Assembly (NCBI GenBank): GCA_002919305.1
Contig: PKFB01000080.1
Location: forward strand, 1 to 64,000
DNA length: 64,000 nt
Reading direction: 5' to 3'
Source of the DNA: Actinomycetales bacterium
GTDB lineage: Bacteria > Actinomycetota > Actinomycetes > Mycobacteriales > Micromonosporaceae
Shown: in pieces, positions 26,200 to 36,523 of the stretch
Layout: each line of letters begins with the position of its first letter
Numbering within the stretch: the first letter of the stretch is position 1
Position numbers and translations under genes: made by a program
The notes under the pieces: generated by a model
What the model saw: the letters and a program-made list of their open reading frames with translations, nothing else
Databases searched by the model: none
Told to the model about the DNA's origin: nothing

Positions 26200-27855
26200 G
26201 TGACTACACGCCGTACCACCTCGGGTAGGACCAGTCAGCGTACCGACCCCGGGTCCCAGACCCGGTTGGATACCTCAGCCCCACAGACAACGGATCGCCT
26301 GGTGGCAGTCGATGCCTCGGCGAAGGGAGCTGGTTCGGCGACGAACCCACCCAGTTCTGAGTCGGCCACCGCCAGGACCACCGCGAGGACAACGCAGACA
26401 CGGACAGCGAAAACAACGAAGACAACGAAGACACAAGGAGCGGGACGGACCCAAAGCACCGTGATACGCGAGGGCGAGGGCGCCGCGGCAACCCGCACCC
26501 GTCGTCGCAGCCGGACCGCAACCGCATCGAACCCCACCGCCGTGGGTGACACGACAGCCCAACCAGCGCGACGGACATACGTCCTGGACACGTCGGTCCT
26601 GCTGAGCGACCCGGCCGCCTTTCTGCGCTTCGCCGAGCATGAGGTGGTCCTGCCTTTAGTCGTCATCTCTGAACTGGAGGCCAAACGGCACCACCCCGAA
26701 CTCGGCTGGTTTGCCCGGCAAGCCTTGCGGCTGCTGGACGAGATGCGGGTCAAATACGGCAGGCTCGACCAGCCCTTCCCCGCCAACGATGACGGCGGCA
26801 CGCTGCGGGTGGAACTCAACCACGCCGATCCGCAGGTGTTGCCGCCCGGGTTCCGGGCCGACACCAACGACGCCCGGATCTTGTCGGTGGCTCTGGGGCT
26901 GTCGGCCGAAGGCGCCGATGTGGTTCTGGTGACCAAGGACATGCCGTTGCGGGTCAAAGCGGCTTCGGTCGGCCTCACCGCGGACGAGTACCGGCACGGC
27001 CAGGCGACCGACCCGACCTGGATGGGCATGGCCGAACTGATGATCTCTGAAGAGGAGATCACGCAGTTGTACGCCGAGGAGCGACTGGAGTTGGCCGCCG
27101 CGGCGGAGCTGCCCTGTCACACCGGTCTGGTGCTCATCTCGCCTCGAGGCTCGGCGCTCGGGCGAGTGACCCCCGACAAGGCCGTGCGACTGGTCCGTGG
27201 GGACCGTGATGTTTTCGGGCTACGGGGTCGGTCCGCAGAGCAGCGGATCGCCTTGGACATCCTGATGGACGACAGCATCGGGATCGTCTCCCTGGGGGGA
27301 CGCGCCGGGACCGGGAAGTCAGCGCTGGCGCTGTGCGCCGGGCTGGAGGCGGTGATGGAGCGGCGCCGCCACAAGAAGGTCATCGTGTTCCGGCCGCTGT
27401 ATCCCGTCGGTGGGCAGGAATTGGGGTACCTGCCGGGGACCGAGGCGGACAAGATGTCCCCGTGGACCCAGGCGGTCTTCGACACGTTGGGCGCCGTGGT
27501 CTCCGACACCGTCATCGAAGAGGTGCTCGACCGCGGCATGCTCGAGGTGCTGCCACTGACCCACATTCGTGGACGGTCACTGCATGACGCGTTCGTGATC
27601 GTGGATGAGGCGCAGTCCTTGGAACGCGGAGTCTTGCTGACCGTCCTGTCCCGGATCGGCACCGGCTCCCGGGTTGTCCTCACCCACGATGTTGCGCAGC
27701 GTGACAATCTGCGGGTGGGGCGGCATGACGGCGTCGCGGCCGTGATCGAAACCTTGAAAGGTCACCCTCTGTTCGCCCACGTGACCCTGACCAGGTCGGA
27801 GCGTTCGCCGATCGCCGAGGTCGTAACTGATCTTTTGGAGGACATTGGTCGCTGA
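26200..27855 (+). CDS. PhoH2-type protein: PIN ribonuclease domain fused to PhoH ATPase
   Basis: 551 residues from the GTG at 26200, which has CGGAG upstream; an earlier in-frame GTG at 26176 is possible. The first ~120 residues are low-complexity, rich in Thr, Arg and Ala. A PIN domain follows ([20 protein letters not shown] with the first catalytic Asp). The PhoH ATPase domain comes last, with Walker [14 protein letters not shown] and Walker [11 protein letters not shown]. In mycobacteria PhoH2 is an ATP-dependent RNA helicase and ribonuclease. The disordered extension is longer than I would expect. Confidence 0.9.
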   Translation: MTTRRTTSGRTSQRTDPGSQTRLDTSAPQTTDRLVAVDASAKGAGSATNPPSSESATARTTARTTQTRTAKTTKTTKTQGAGRTQSTVIREGEGAAATRTRRRSRTATASNPTAVGDTTAQPARRTYVLDTSVLLSDPAAFLRFAEHEVVLPLVVISELEAKRHHPELGWFARQALRLLDEMRVKYGRLDQPFPANDDGGTLRVELNHADPQVLPPGFRADTNDARILSVALGLSAEGADVVLVTKDMPLRVKAASVGLTADEYRHGQATDPTWMGMAELMISEEEITQLYAEERLELAAAAELPCHTGLVLISPRGSALGRVTPDKAVRLVRGDRDVFGLRGRSAEQRIALDILMDDSIGIVSLGGRAGTGKSALALCAGLEAVMERRRHKKVIVFRPLYPVGGQELGYLPGTEADKMSPWTQAVFDTLGAVVSDTVIEEVLDRGMLEVLPLTHIRGRSLHDAFVIVDEAQSLERGVLLTVLSRIGTGSRVVLTHDVAQRDNLRVGRHDGVAAVIETLKGHPLFAHVTLTRSERSPIAEVVTDLLEDIGR

Positions 27856-28066
27856 GCGTAATTGCGCCAGTTCCCTACGTCGACATTTCGCCGCTGATAG
27901 CGTGATGAAGAACACGTTTGTCGTTACGGGGGATGCAAGCACGGCGTGTTGTAAGGGATGGTGGCTCACGCAATGAGTGACAACCGGGAGTCACCGTCCC
28001 CGGGGCCCGGTCTTCGGGCGGGCGACCCACCCGGCTGGCACTCGGCCCCCGACGAAGGGACTGTGC

Positions 28067-28792
28067 GTGAGTCGGATCTGGAGTCGATTCGGATTCCGCA
28101 CCGTCGCCGTCCTCGTACTCACGTTGGGGATGACCGCTGGTGTGTACGCCGGGGTCACCCGCGAGGCGAGCACCGACCGCACCGCAAGTGTGTCGGCGTA
28201 CACCGAGTACGAGGACCGGAGCGCGTTGGCGGAGGAGTGGGAACGCGCCTCCCGTAACGCGCGCCGGGAGGCGCGTCAACAACATGCGCAAGCCAGTGCA
28301 GAGAACGAGGCGCGCCAGAAGGCGGATGCGGCTGTGACGGAATTGGCGGAGCTGGTGGCGGCGGCCGACGCGGCGGCCGCTGAGCGGCAACGCCAGGAAG
28401 AGGAACAGCAAGCGCAGGAGGAACAGGAGACCGAAGAGTCTGACGGATCCGGCGTAGAGGTCGGGCCGATCCCGGAGAGCTGCAGCGGATACAGCGGCAA
28501 CCGGGCTATCGGGTGCACCCTGCTTCTGGAGCACGGCTTCGGGCTGGATCAGATGCCCTGCCTGGACAACCTGTGGACCCGGGAGAGCAACTGGAACGAG
28601 CGGGCCCAAAATCCCAGCTCTGGCGCCTACGGCATCCCCCAAGCGCTACCAGGGAACAAGATGGCCTCTGCGGGGGACGACTGGCGTACGAACCCCGCTA
28701 CCCAGATCACCTGGGGACTCGGGTACATCAGAGATCGATACGGCACCCCTTGCGCAGCTTGGCAGCATTCTCAGGAAACAGGCTGGTACTGA
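28067..28792 (+). CDS. Secreted transglycosylase-like protein with coiled-coil
   Basis: 241 residues from a GTG preceded by GAAGGGA. The N-terminal segment (FRTVAVLVLTLGMTAGVYAG) is a signal peptide or anchor. A charged Ala/Glu/Gln/Arg-rich coiled coil of ~80 residues follows. The C-terminal ~75 residues resemble the transglycosylase SLT-like domain of actinobacterial secreted proteins (LDNLWTRESNWNERAQNP; AYGIPQALPGNKMASAG; WGLGYIRDRYGTP), with the probable catalytic glutamate in R-E-S-N-W. Likely acts on peptidoglycan outside the membrane. No c-di-AMP riboswitch was found upstream, although related Streptomyces genes have one. Confidence 0.83.
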   Translation: MSRIWSRFGFRTVAVLVLTLGMTAGVYAGVTREASTDRTASVSAYTEYEDRSALAEEWERASRNARREARQQHAQASAENEARQKADAAVTELAELVAAADAAAAERQRQEEEQQAQEEQETEESDGSGVEVGPIPESCSGYSGNRAIGCTLLLEHGFGLDQMPCLDNLWTRESNWNERAQNPSSGAYGIPQALPGNKMASAGDDWRTNPATQITWGLGYIRDRYGTPCAAWQHSQETGWY

Positions 28793-28820
28793 CGTCCACG
28801 CGGGATCTGACATAAGGTTC

Positions 28821-28837
28821 GGAGCCTTCTGGGCTCC
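28821..28837 (+). terminator. Short hairpin after the transglycosylase gene
   Basis: GGAGCC and GGCTCC pair around a 5-base loop, followed by CCCCGAT. Small but well placed, 28 bases after the stop. Confidence 0.45.
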
Positions 28838-28888
28838 CCCGATAGGCGGTCGTACGCCCGAATCGCCGAGTATCCGCAAGAGCGATCG

Positions 28889-28931
28889 CGGGTCGCGGCT
28901 TGAATCCGACTTGGATCCAAGTCGCGACCCG
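28889..28931. promoter_or_regulatory. Large palindrome upstream of the ferredoxin-NADP reductase gene
   Basis: The outer arms GGGTCGCG and CGCGACCC enclose a perfect 16-bp palindrome, GACTTGGATCCAAGTC (28908-28923), with CTTG/CAAG pairing between. A T/A-rich tail (CCTTATTTATTAATAACA) follows. It may terminate the upstream transcript, or be an operator or promoter region for the gene starting at 28989. The centre of the palindrome is 73 bases upstream of that start. Confidence 0.5.
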
Positions 28932-28988
28932 TCCTTATTTATTAATAACAGCGCAAGAGCGAGATATCCGAAGACTAACGTCTAGGGT

Positions 28989-29957
28989 ATGAACGTCGAT
29001 CTGGCCATCGTTGGTGCCGGTCCGTCCGGGCTGTTCGCCGCGTACTACGCCGGTTTCCGTGGGCTGCGGACCGCAATTGTGGACGTACTACCGGAGCCGG
29101 GTGGCCAGATCACCGCCATGTATCCCGAGAAGCTCATCTTCGATGTCGCCGGCTTCCCCTCGATCCGGGGACGAGACCTGGTGACCAACCTGGTGGAGCA
29201 GGCGGCGCCGTACCAGCCGCACTACCTGTTGGGTCGGCGGGCTCAGACGCTGAGCTATACCGAGGACGGAAGGCCGGTACTCGGGCTGGAAGACGGTACG
29301 GTCCTGGAGTGCGGGGCCGTGCTCATCACCGGCGGGATCGGCAGCTTCACACCACGCCCGCTGCCCGCTGCGGCGACCTTCACCGGTGAAGGCGTGGTCT
29401 ACTTCGTGCCGCACCTGGACGCGCACCAGGGGCAGGACGTGATTGTGGTGGGCGGTGGTGACTCGGCGTTCGACTGGGCGCTGGCGCTGCATCCGGTCGC
29501 TCGCAGCGTCACGATGGTCCACCGCCGAGACAAGTTCCGAGCCCACGCCGCCACCGTGGCGAAGGTGACCGAGCTGGGGGTGCCGATCCTGGTCAACGCC
29601 CAGCTGACCAGGATCCTGGGGGACGGCGTGGTACGCGGGGTGGAGGTCACGATTCAGGGTGAGGGGACCCGCTCCCTGCCGGCCGATGTGGTCATCGCCG
29701 CCCTCGGGTTCGTGGCCGACCTCGGGCCGCTGGCCGACTGGGGGTTGGAGCTGCGGGGGCGCCACATCAAGGTGGATAGCCGAATGGCCACCAATCTGCC
29801 GCGGGTGTTCGCGGCCGGGGACATCAGCGACTACCCCGGCAAGGTGCGTCTGATCGCGGTGGGCTTCGGGGAAGCGGCGACCGCCGTGAACAACGCCGCC
29901 GTCGTTATCGACCCTTCAGCCCACCTGTTCCCCGGCCACTCCAGCGACCTCAGCTGA
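28989..29957 (+). CDS. Ferredoxin/flavodoxin-NADP reductase, thioredoxin-reductase type
   Basis: 322 residues. The FAD-binding Rossmann motif is at the N-terminus (AIVGAGPSGLFAAYYAG) and the NADP-binding one mid-protein (DVIVVGGGDSAFDWALAL). FAAGDISDYPGKVRLIAVGFGE is the C-terminal FAD block. The C-x-x-C redox pair of thioredoxin reductases is absent from the NADP domain. That feature, together with MYPEKLIFDVAGFP, marks the TR-type FNR subgroup. It moves electrons between NADPH and ferredoxin or flavodoxin in the cytosol. The partner protein is not encoded nearby. Confidence 0.9.
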   Translation: MNVDLAIVGAGPSGLFAAYYAGFRGLRTAIVDVLPEPGGQITAMYPEKLIFDVAGFPSIRGRDLVTNLVEQAAPYQPHYLLGRRAQTLSYTEDGRPVLGLEDGTVLECGAVLITGGIGSFTPRPLPAAATFTGEGVVYFVPHLDAHQGQDVIVVGGGDSAFDWALALHPVARSVTMVHRRDKFRAHAATVAKVTELGVPILVNAQLTRILGDGVVRGVEVTIQGEGTRSLPADVVIAALGFVADLGPLADWGLELRGRHIKVDSRMATNLPRVFAAGDISDYPGKVRLIAVGFGEAATAVNNAAVVIDPSAHLFPGHSSDLS

Positions 29958-30048
29958 CCCGCCGCACCGCATCCTGTGTGAACCGCGACCACGCCGATGG
30001 CCGGCGAGCGAATCCGGCGGGTCTCTGGCAGGAGCATCGAGGCGGTGG

Positions 30049-31137
30049 TCAGCCGTCGAAGTCGACCATGGCGTAGCGGCGCAGCTTCTCCAGCCGATGG
30101 AAACTGTCGATGACCCGGATCGTGCCGCTCTTGGAGCGCATCACGATGGATTGGGTGTACGCCCCACCCGACCGGTACCGCACGCCCCGGGTCAGGTTCC
30201 CGTCGGTGATGCCGGTGGCGCAGAAGAAGATGTTGTCTCCGCGTACCAGATCGTCCGTGCTGAGGATCTGGTCCAGGTCGTAGCCGGCGTCGATGGCCCG
30301 GGCCCGCTCCTCCTCATTGCGGGGCCACAGACGAGCCTGCATCGCACCGCCCATGCACTTCAGGGCACAGGCGGCGATGATGCCCTCCGGCGTGCCGCCA
30401 ATCCCCATCAGGACGTCCACACCGCTTTGCTCCCGCGCGGCGCTGATGGCGCCGGCCACATCCCCGTCAGAGATGAAGGCGATCCGGGCCCCGGCCTCTC
30501 GGACCTGCTGCACCAACTCGGCGTGCCGGGGCCGGTCTAGGATGCAGACGGTCACGTCGGAGACCGAGGAGCGTTTCGCTGCCGCAATCCGACGCAGGTT
30601 CTCCGCCACCGGGGCGGTGATGTCGATGACGTCAGCGCAGTCCGGCCCGACGGCGAGCTTCTCCATGTAGAACACCGCCGATGGGTCGAACATCGTGCCG
30701 CGCTCACTGACCGCCAGAACCGCCAGTGCGTTGGGCATACCCTTGCTCATCAGGGTGGTGCCGTCGATGGGGTCGACGGCCACATCCACCTCAGGGCCGC
30801 TGCCGTCACCGACCCGTTCGCCGTTGTAGAGCATGGGCGCGTTGTCTTTCTCACCTTCGCCGATGACCACCACGCCCCGCATGGGCACAGAGTTGATCAG
30901 ACGGCGCATCGCGTCCACGGCGGCCTGATCTCCGCCCTCTTTGTCTCCGCGCCCTACCCAGCGGCCCGCCGCCATGGCGGCGGCCTCGGTCACCCGTACC
31001 AGATCCAACGCGAGGTTGCGGTCGAGGGTCTCGACCCGGCGCCCTGTGTCGTGAGAGCTCTTCGGGGCCGTGGCGGACGGGGTGCCGTCCGGAAATGGTA
31101 GGGCCGAGGAACCGGAGTCATTGCCAAATGTGGACAC
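30049..31137 (-). CDS. glpX: Fructose-1,6-bisphosphatase class II
   Basis: 362 residues from a GTG with AGGGAGG upstream; an ATG nine codons earlier lacks a site. It hydrolyses fructose 1,6-bisphosphate in gluconeogenesis. The metal- and phosphate-binding [16 protein letters not shown] is complete, with [15 protein letters not shown] before it and GIGGTPEGI after it. The first ~25 residues are a polar, probably disordered extension. It diverges from the DUF4245 gene, as in many actinobacteria. GlpX is generally the only FBPase in this phylum, so it is likely essential for growth on gluconeogenic carbon. Confidence 0.95.
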   Translation of the reverse strand: MSTFGNDSGSSALPFPDGTPSATAPKSSHDTGRRVETLDRNLALDLVRVTEAAAMAAGRWVGRGDKEGGDQAAVDAMRRLINSVPMRGVVVIGEGEKDNAPMLYNGERVGDGSGPEVDVAVDPIDGTTLMSKGMPNALAVLAVSERGTMFDPSAVFYMEKLAVGPDCADVIDITAPVAENLRRIAAAKRSSVSDVTVCILDRPRHAELVQQVREAGARIAFISDGDVAGAISAAREQSGVDVLMGIGGTPEGIIAACALKCMGGAMQARLWPRNEEERARAIDAGYDLDQILSTDDLVRGDNIFFCATGITDGNLTRGVRYRSGGAYTQSIVMRSKSGTIRVIDSFHRLEKLRRYAMVDFDG

Positions 31138-31298
31138 CTTTGTCCTCCCTGGCGCTCGTTCCATGGCGAACGGTGATCATTGTCCCGCCCGCAGTGGATG
31201 CCACGGTACTCGCCAGGGCGGCCCTTCGCCGGTGTGATGTGGCCCTCGAAGTGCAAAGACGGGCCCCCGGAACAGCGGCGTCGGCTCAGTCGGGGACT

Positions 31299-32033
31299 AT
31301 GGAGGACGTGAGCGAGGACGAGGGCCAGACACTAGGGCCGGGGCGGGCGGTCAAACCGCTGACCCCGAGGCGTCGACGCCGGAGCGGGCCCAGCGGCACC
31401 GACACGGCACGACAGACCGGGCCAGCGGATGAGCACGGCTCCACCGTCCCCGCTGGCGCGGACACCCCTGGCGTACCAGGAACGGAGGCGGCGGAATCGG
31501 ACGCCGCGCCACCGGTGCCTCGCCGGGGTTCCCGGCCGGTACGCGACATGGCGTTGTCCTTATCGGTGCTGGTCATCCCGATCATGGTGATGGTCTGGCT
31601 ATTCAACTACCTGGGATCCACCAGTGACAGCGGAACCGCCGACCCTGAACCGGTGTTCGAACAGGCCCGGACGGTCGGGCTCCAGGTGATGGAACCGGTA
31701 GGCCTGGATGAGGACTGGCGGCCCACCACGGTGGTGCTCCGTCGCGTCGACGGCGCCTACACCATGCGTGTCGGGTACGTCACCTCCCAAGACGGGCTCA
31801 TCCAACTCATTCAAAGCGAGACCCGGTTTGAGAAGCTGCTCGCCGATGAGCTGGGGGAGGGGGTACGCCCCGAAGGCACGGTGGAGATCAACGGTGTGCA
31901 GTGGGAGTGGTACCCGGGACGCCAGGGAGCCCGAGCGCTGGTGATGACCCAACCCGATCGTGATCTCACAGTGATCGTGCTGGGGCGAGCCACGGACGAG
32001 GAGCTGCAGGAACTGGCCGCCTCCCTGCGCTGA
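31299..32033 (+). CDS. DUF4245 family membrane-anchored protein
   Basis: 244 residues from an ATG at 31299 (a GTG three codons later is possible). The first ~85 residues are polar and low complexity, with an R-R-R-R-R patch. One span follows (MALSLSVLVIPIMVMVWLFNYLG). The outside domain has the DUF4245 pattern (PVGLDEDWRPTTVVLRRVDG; MRVGYVTSQDGLIQLIQSE; INGVQWEWYPGRQGARALV). The glpX-DUF4245 divergent pair is conserved in actinobacteria. Function of the family is unknown. Confidence 0.85.
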   Translation: MEDVSEDEGQTLGPGRAVKPLTPRRRRRSGPSGTDTARQTGPADEHGSTVPAGADTPGVPGTEAAESDAAPPVPRRGSRPVRDMALSLSVLVIPIMVMVWLFNYLGSTSDSGTADPEPVFEQARTVGLQVMEPVGLDEDWRPTTVVLRRVDGAYTMRVGYVTSQDGLIQLIQSETRFEKLLADELGEGVRPEGTVEINGVQWEWYPGRQGARALVMTQPDRDLTVIVLGRATDEELQELAASLR

Positions 32034-32039
32034 TCCGGA

Positions 32040-32094
32040 CTCTGTCCTGCCCACCTTCCAGGCAGACAGGACTTTCAAGGCGGACAGGACAGAG
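32040..32094. terminator. Nested inverted repeats between DUF4245 and ABC permease genes
   Basis: CTCTGTCCTG (32040-32049) pairs perfectly with CAGGACAGAG (32085-32094). A second copy of the GACAGGAC motif at 32065-32072 (GGCAGACAGGAC) allows an alternative shorter hairpin. It lies between convergent genes and is probably bidirectional. Confidence 0.6.
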
Positions 32095-32095
32095 A

Positions 32096-32944
32096 TCAGG
32101 TGACGAGCTTGCGGCGCATACCTCGGATAGCCAGGAGCCACATAGCACTCACGAAGATCAGCAAGGCTGTAAGGTGCCAGAGGTCATCCAAGGGCTGCAG
32201 CCCGAAGACCGCGTGCCGGACCAGCTCCACACAGTGGAACAGGGGGTTGAACTGGCTGGCGGTTTGCGCCCATCCCGGCAGGTTGTCGATCGGGAAGAAG
32301 GTGCCGGCGACCAGGAACAGCGGGGTCAACAGCGCTGAGATGATGTAGTTAAACGCGTCGATCCCCGGGACGAGGGTGCTGGTCCAGATCCCGAACAGGC
32401 CAAACCCGAATCCGGTGATGAAACCGATCAGCGGGACCAGCAGCATGCCGGGCGACGGGTCCAGGCCGAACCCCATCGCCACCAGCATGGGTGCGCACCC
32501 GTAGACGCCGGCCTTTAGGCCGATCCACAGTGCCTCCCCGGTGACCAGTTCGTGGGTGTCGATCGGTGCTGCGAGCAGCGCGTCGTAGGTCTTCTGGAAC
32601 ACCCGCCGGACGAAGGTCTGGAACATGCCGGTGAACGCGGAGGTGAACAACACGGCGGTGGCCACTATCCCGGTGCCCAGGAACTCCACGTATCGGTACT
32701 CACCGATGTAGGACACCAGTGCGCCGAACCCGAACCCGAACGCCAGCAGGTAGATCGTCGGCTCCACCACCGACGAGAACGTGGTGGAGGCCCAGTAGCG
32801 CCGGAAGATGGTGAGTTCATGAAACAGCACCGCGCTTAGCGCGGTCGGCTCGATCCACCGTAGCCGGCGCGGCGCTGGTCGCGAGAAACGCGGCGTCTCC
32901 TCCGGCGGCGTGGTCGTCCCCGTGGACGCCACAAGCTCACTCAC
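32096..32944 (-). CDS. ABC-2 type exporter permease
   Basis: 282 residues with about six hydrophobic spans. The family stretch ...PTIYLLAFGFGFGAL is near residue 60, and GIDAFNYIISALLTPLFLVAGTFFPI is near residue 200. This is the DrrB/NodJ-like fold that pairs with a single ATPase to export drugs or lipids. The ATPase gene lies 40 bases upstream on the same strand. Substrate unknown. The N-terminal ~45 residues are cytoplasmic and polar. Confidence 0.87.
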   Translation of the reverse strand: MSELVASTGTTTPPEETPRFSRPAPRRLRWIEPTALSAVLFHELTIFRRYWASTTFSSVVEPTIYLLAFGFGFGALVSYIGEYRYVEFLGTGIVATAVLFTSAFTGMFQTFVRRVFQKTYDALLAAPIDTHELVTGEALWIGLKAGVYGCAPMLVAMGFGLDPSPGMLLVPLIGFITGFGFGLFGIWTSTLVPGIDAFNYIISALLTPLFLVAGTFFPIDNLPGWAQTASQFNPLFHCVELVRHAVFGLQPLDDLWHLTALLIFVSAMWLLAIRGMRRKLVT

Positions 32945-32984
32945 GGCGTACTCCTATGGTGTCGTCGGACGGTGCCCGTGGTGG

Positions 32985-33926
32985 TCACTCCACGGACTCT
33001 CCGGTCAAGGCCACGAACACGTCCTCTAGGTTCGCCGGCCGGCGTACTCCCTCGCCGAGTTCATCACGCAACGAATCGGGCATCTGCTCCGCCCGCAGCA
33101 CCGAGACACTCGGCCCGGTACGCCGGGTGCTGAGGCCGGCGCGCTGTGCCACCCGTTCCACCTCTACCAGTCGCTCCGGCGGGCCGTAGTATTCGGCGGC
33201 CTGCGCCCCTGCGTACTGTGCGATTAGGCCCGAGGGGGTGCCTCGGGCGATCACCCGACCCCGACTCATCACCGCCACATCGTCGGCGAGCCGCTCCGCC
33301 TCTTCGATGTAGTGCGTGGACATCAACACCGTCACGCCTTCGGAGCGCAGCGTGTCGATGAGCGCCCACAGCTCCTGACGCACCTGAGGGTCCAGGCCGA
33401 CCGTGGGCTCGTCCAGCAGCACCAACCGGGGTTGATGCACCAGACCCCGGGCGATCAGCAGACGGCGCCGCATGCCGCCGGAGAGGTCATCGACTTTGGT
33501 GTCGGCACGATCGGTGAGCTGGGCGATCTCCAGTGCCCGCTGCACCGCCGCGCGTCGTTGCCGCCGCGGTACCCGGTACAGCCAGGTGAAGATCTCCAGG
33601 TTCTGACGGGCGGTGAGCTCGGCGTCCAGGTTGTCCTGCTGCGGCACCACACCCATCAGGGCACGCGACTGCTTGCTTTGTTCCGGCACCCGGAAGCCAA
33701 GGATCGTGATCTGTCCGGCGTCCGGGATCGACTGCGCGGTGAGCATCCGCATGGTGGTTGATTTGCCGGCGCCGTTGGGACCCAGCAACCCCAGACAGAT
33801 CCCAGCGGGAACATCCAAATTCAGACCATTAACGGCGGTGAGATCACCGAAGCGTTTCACCACTCCCTGGATGCTGATGGCGGGAGCATCCGCAGAGCTC
33901 CCCGATGGCGTGATGCCGGCAGTCAC
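32985..33926 (-). CDS. ABC exporter ATP-binding protein (DrrA-like)
   Basis: 313 residues from a GTG at 33926; a TTG ten codons earlier, directly after the xseB stop, is possible. It has Walker A GLLGPNGAGKSTT, signature LSGGMRRRLLIARGL, Walker B LVLLDEPTVGLDP, and the H-loop histidine in STHYIEEAE. The C-terminal ~80-residue extension is of the DrrA/CcmA kind. It powers the permease encoded next. It follows xseB closely, so co-transcription with xseAB is likely although the functions differ. Confidence 0.9.
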   Translation of the reverse strand: MTAGITPSGSSADAPAISIQGVVKRFGDLTAVNGLNLDVPAGICLGLLGPNGAGKSTTMRMLTAQSIPDAGQITILGFRVPEQSKQSRALMGVVPQQDNLDAELTARQNLEIFTWLYRVPRRQRRAAVQRALEIAQLTDRADTKVDDLSGGMRRRLLIARGLVHQPRLVLLDEPTVGLDPQVRQELWALIDTLRSEGVTVLMSTHYIEEAERLADDVAVMSRGRVIARGTPSGLIAQYAGAQAAEYYGPPERLVEVERVAQRAGLSTRRTGPSVSVLRAEQMPDSLRDELGEGVRRPANLEDVFVALTGESVE

Positions 33927-33959
33927 ACCCCCAACCCTAGAGAGGGGATCTGACAAGAA

Positions 33960-34211
33960 CTAACGATTATTCGGGGAGTCCGCCCCGTCCGTTTGCGCCT
34001 GTCGTTGCTGGCGCGCGGCCTCCAAACGACGCCGGGCACCCTCGAGCCAGGCCTGACAGATGTCCGCCAACTCCTCACCCCGCTCCCACAGGGCCAGCGC
34101 CTCCTCCAGGGTGGTGCCCCCGGCCTCCAGGCGCTCCACCGTCCGGGCCAGCTCGGCCCGGGCCTGTTCGTACGTCAGCTCGGTGGGTTCACGATCAGCA
34201 CGATCAGTCAT
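33960..34211 (-). CDS. xseB: Exodeoxyribonuclease VII small subunit
   Basis: 83 residues. The all-helical XseB pattern is complete ([38 protein letters not shown]). Several small subunits coat each XseA in the single-strand-specific exonuclease VII. Its ATG overlaps the xseA stop by eight bases (ATGACTGA), which indicates translational coupling. Confidence 0.93.
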   Translation of the reverse strand: MTDRADREPTELTYEQARAELARTVERLEAGGTTLEEALALWERGEELADICQAWLEGARRRLEAARQQRQAQTDGADSPNNR

Positions 34212-35439
34212 CGGCGTCTCCCCGGACCACGACCTTCAACTCTCCTTCACCGAGGCGTACCCGCACCGTCTCACCGGGCGTGACCTCGGACGCGCGCCGC
34301 ACCACGGTGCCGTCGGCGCGCTGCAACACCGCGTACCCCCGCTGCAGGGTGGCCAGCGGGGACAGACCGCGCAGACGGGCACGCAGCTGCTCCAACTCGC
34401 CGGTGGCGACCTCCACCCGGTGGCCAAAACAGCGGTGTAGTCGTGACCGCAGCCCGTCCAGATCCGCGAGCCGCTCGGCCAGCAGGGTCTGCGGGCGGGC
34501 GAGCACCGGCCGCGACCGCAGACTGTCCAGGCGATGCTGCTCGGTGTCGATCAGATGGGTGATCGCGCGTTCCAGGCGGCGGCGGGCGATATCAATGAGC
34601 CGGATCTCCTCAACCAGGTCGGGAACCACCCGTTTGCCGGCGTCGGTGGGGGTGGAGCAGCGGACATCGGCCACCAGGTCCACCAGCGGCGTGTCGGTCT
34701 CGTGCCCTACCGCGCTCACCACTGGGGTACGGCAGGCCGCCACCGCCCGACACAGCGCCTCATCGGAGAACGGCAGCAGATCCTCAACGCTTCCGCCGCC
34801 CCGGGCCAGCACGATCACATCAACCATGGGGTCGTTGTCCAGCTCGGTCAACGCCTCAATGATCTGGGACGCCGCCCCGGGGCCCTGCACCGCGACGTTG
34901 AGGATCCGAAACTGGACGGCGGGCCAGCGCGCGCGGGCGTTGGTCACCACATCGCGTTCGGCAGCGCTGGCGCGGCCGGTCACCAGCCCGACACGGTTGG
35001 GAAGAAACGGCAGAGGGCGTTTCCGCGCCGGATCGAACAGGCCTTCTGCCGCGAGGAGCTTTTTGAGGCGTTCCAGGCGGGCGAGCAGCTCCCCGAGCCC
35101 AACCGGCCGGAACTCCACGGCGCGCAGCACCAGGCTGCCCCGGGCGGGGTAGAAGTCGGGCTTGGCGTGAACCACAACTCGGGAGCCTTCCCGCAGCGGC
35201 GGCTCACAGCCGTCGACGATCTCCCGCCGAGTGATCAGTTGCAGACTGATCTCCGCCGCGGGGTCGCGCAGCGTCAGGAACACCGTGTTGACGCCCGGGC
35301 GACGCGTGATTTGAGCCACCTGGCCGTCGATCCACACCCAGCCCAATCGAGAGATCCAGGAACCGATCTTTTGACTGACGACCCGGACCGGCCACGGATG
35401 CTCAGGCGAGGTGCTGGGAGTGTTCGCCGGCTCTGTCAC
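34204..35439 (-). CDS. xseA: Exodeoxyribonuclease VII large subunit
   Basis: 411 residues. The N-terminal OB-fold ([20 protein letters not shown]) is followed by the catalytic domain, with [41 protein letters not shown], and [20 protein letters not shown] carrying the G-H-E-x-D motif. A helical tail binds XseB. It degrades single-stranded DNA to short acid-insoluble oligonucleotides in repair. First gene of xseA-xseB-ABC; it diverges from ispH with about 125 bases between them. Confidence 0.94.
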   Translation of the reverse strand: MTEPANTPSTSPEHPWPVRVVSQKIGSWISRLGWVWIDGQVAQITRRPGVNTVFLTLRDPAAEISLQLITRREIVDGCEPPLREGSRVVVHAKPDFYPARGSLVLRAVEFRPVGLGELLARLERLKKLLAAEGLFDPARKRPLPFLPNRVGLVTGRASAAERDVVTNARARWPAVQFRILNVAVQGPGAASQIIEALTELDNDPMVDVIVLARGGGSVEDLLPFSDEALCRAVAACRTPVVSAVGHETDTPLVDLVADVRCSTPTDAGKRVVPDLVEEIRLIDIARRRLERAITHLIDTEQHRLDSLRSRPVLARPQTLLAERLADLDGLRSRLHRCFGHRVEVATGELEQLRARLRGLSPLATLQRGYAVLQRADGTVVRRASEVTPGETVRVRLGEGELKVVVRGDADD

Positions 35440-35563
35440 GTCCGGCAGCCTACGGGCACCCCAGGAGGCTGATCACATCGGGCAGCCGTCGGTGGTGGGT
35501 TTTATCCGGATGCGTGGGCCCGCGCGCGCTGAGCCCGCCAGCGCGGGCACGTACCATGGCCCC

Positions 35564-36523
35564 GTGGCCGACAAACGTGTCCTCCTCGCCAAGCCCCGTG
35601 GGTACTGCGCCGGTGTGGACCGCGCCGTGCAGACCGTGGAACGGGCCCTGGAGTTGTACGGCGCCCCCGTCTACGTGCGCAAACAGATCGTCCACAACCG
35701 CCACGTGGTCTCCACCCTGGAGAAGCGGGGGGCGATCTTCGTGGAGGAGAACGACGAGGTCCCTGAGGGCTCCATCGTGATCTTCTCCGCGCACGGAGTC
35801 GCGCCCGAAGTGCACGAACAAGCGCGCCAACGCGGGTTGAAGGCGATCGACGCTACCTGTCCGTTGGTGACGAAGGTGCATCAGGAGGCGAAACGGTACG
35901 CCAGCGAGGACTACGACATTCTGCTGATCGGCCATGAGGGGCACGAGGAGGTCATCGGCACTACCGGTGAGGCTCCTTCACACATCACCCTGGTGGACGG
36001 CCCCGATGCGGTCGACACCATCCAGGTGCGTGACCCCTCGAAGGTGGTGTGGCTGTCCCAGACGACGCTGTCGGTCGACGAGACCATGCAGACCGTGGCG
36101 CGGCTGAAAGAGAAGTTCCCGTTGTTGCAGTCGCCGCCCAGTGACGACATCTGCTACGCCACCCAGAACCGCCAGCAGGCGGTCAAACAGATCGCTCCCG
36201 AGTGCGATGTGGTGATCGTCGTCGGCTCGCAGAACTCCTCCAACTCCCAGCGGCTGCGTGAGGTCGCCTTGGAAGCGGGGGCGCGCGCGGCGTACCTGGT
36301 TGACTTCGCCGAGGAGATCGATCCGCAGTGGTTGGTCGACGCGCAGACCGTGGGGTTGACCTCGGGAGCGTCAGTCCCTGAGGACTTGGTTCAGCAGGTG
36401 CTGGTGTGGCTGGCGGAGCGGGGCTTCACCCAGGTTGAGGAGGTCACCACGGCCCAGGAACGGCTGGTGTTCTCCCTGCCCGCTGAGCTGCGGAAGGATC
36501 TGAAGGCTGCGGGGAAGCGCTGA
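35564..36523 (+). CDS. ispH: 4-hydroxy-3-methylbut-2-enyl diphosphate reductase
   Basis: 319 residues from the GTG at 35564; the frame extends further upstream without a better start. Last enzyme of the MEP isoprenoid pathway, a [4Fe-4S] protein. The three cluster cysteines are in [23 protein letters not shown] and [22 protein letters not shown] and the [11 protein letters not shown] substrate loop are intact. It supplies IPP and DMAPP, used by the cis-prenyltransferase at 25 kb. It overlaps the following SDR gene by one base. Confidence 0.96.
   Translation: MADKRVLLAKPRGYCAGVDRAVQTVERALELYGAPVYVRKQIVHNRHVVSTLEKRGAIFVEENDEVPEGSIVIFSAHGVAPEVHEQARQRGLKAIDATCPLVTKVHQEAKRYASEDYDILLIGHEGHEEVIGTTGEAPSHITLVDGPDAVDTIQVRDPSKVVWLSQTTLSVDETMQTVARLKEKFPLLQSPPSDDICYATQNRQQAVKQIAPECDVVIVVGSQNSSNSQRLREVALEAGARAAYLVDFAEEIDPQWLVDAQTVGLTSGASVPEDLVQQVLVWLAERGFTQVEEVTTAQERLVFSLPAELRKDLKAAGKR

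Noticed and set aside
27856..28066. Possible c-di-AMP (ydaO) riboswitch before the transglycosylase gene
   Set aside because: Related Streptomyces genes have one, but the conserved ydaO core sequences are not visible here.
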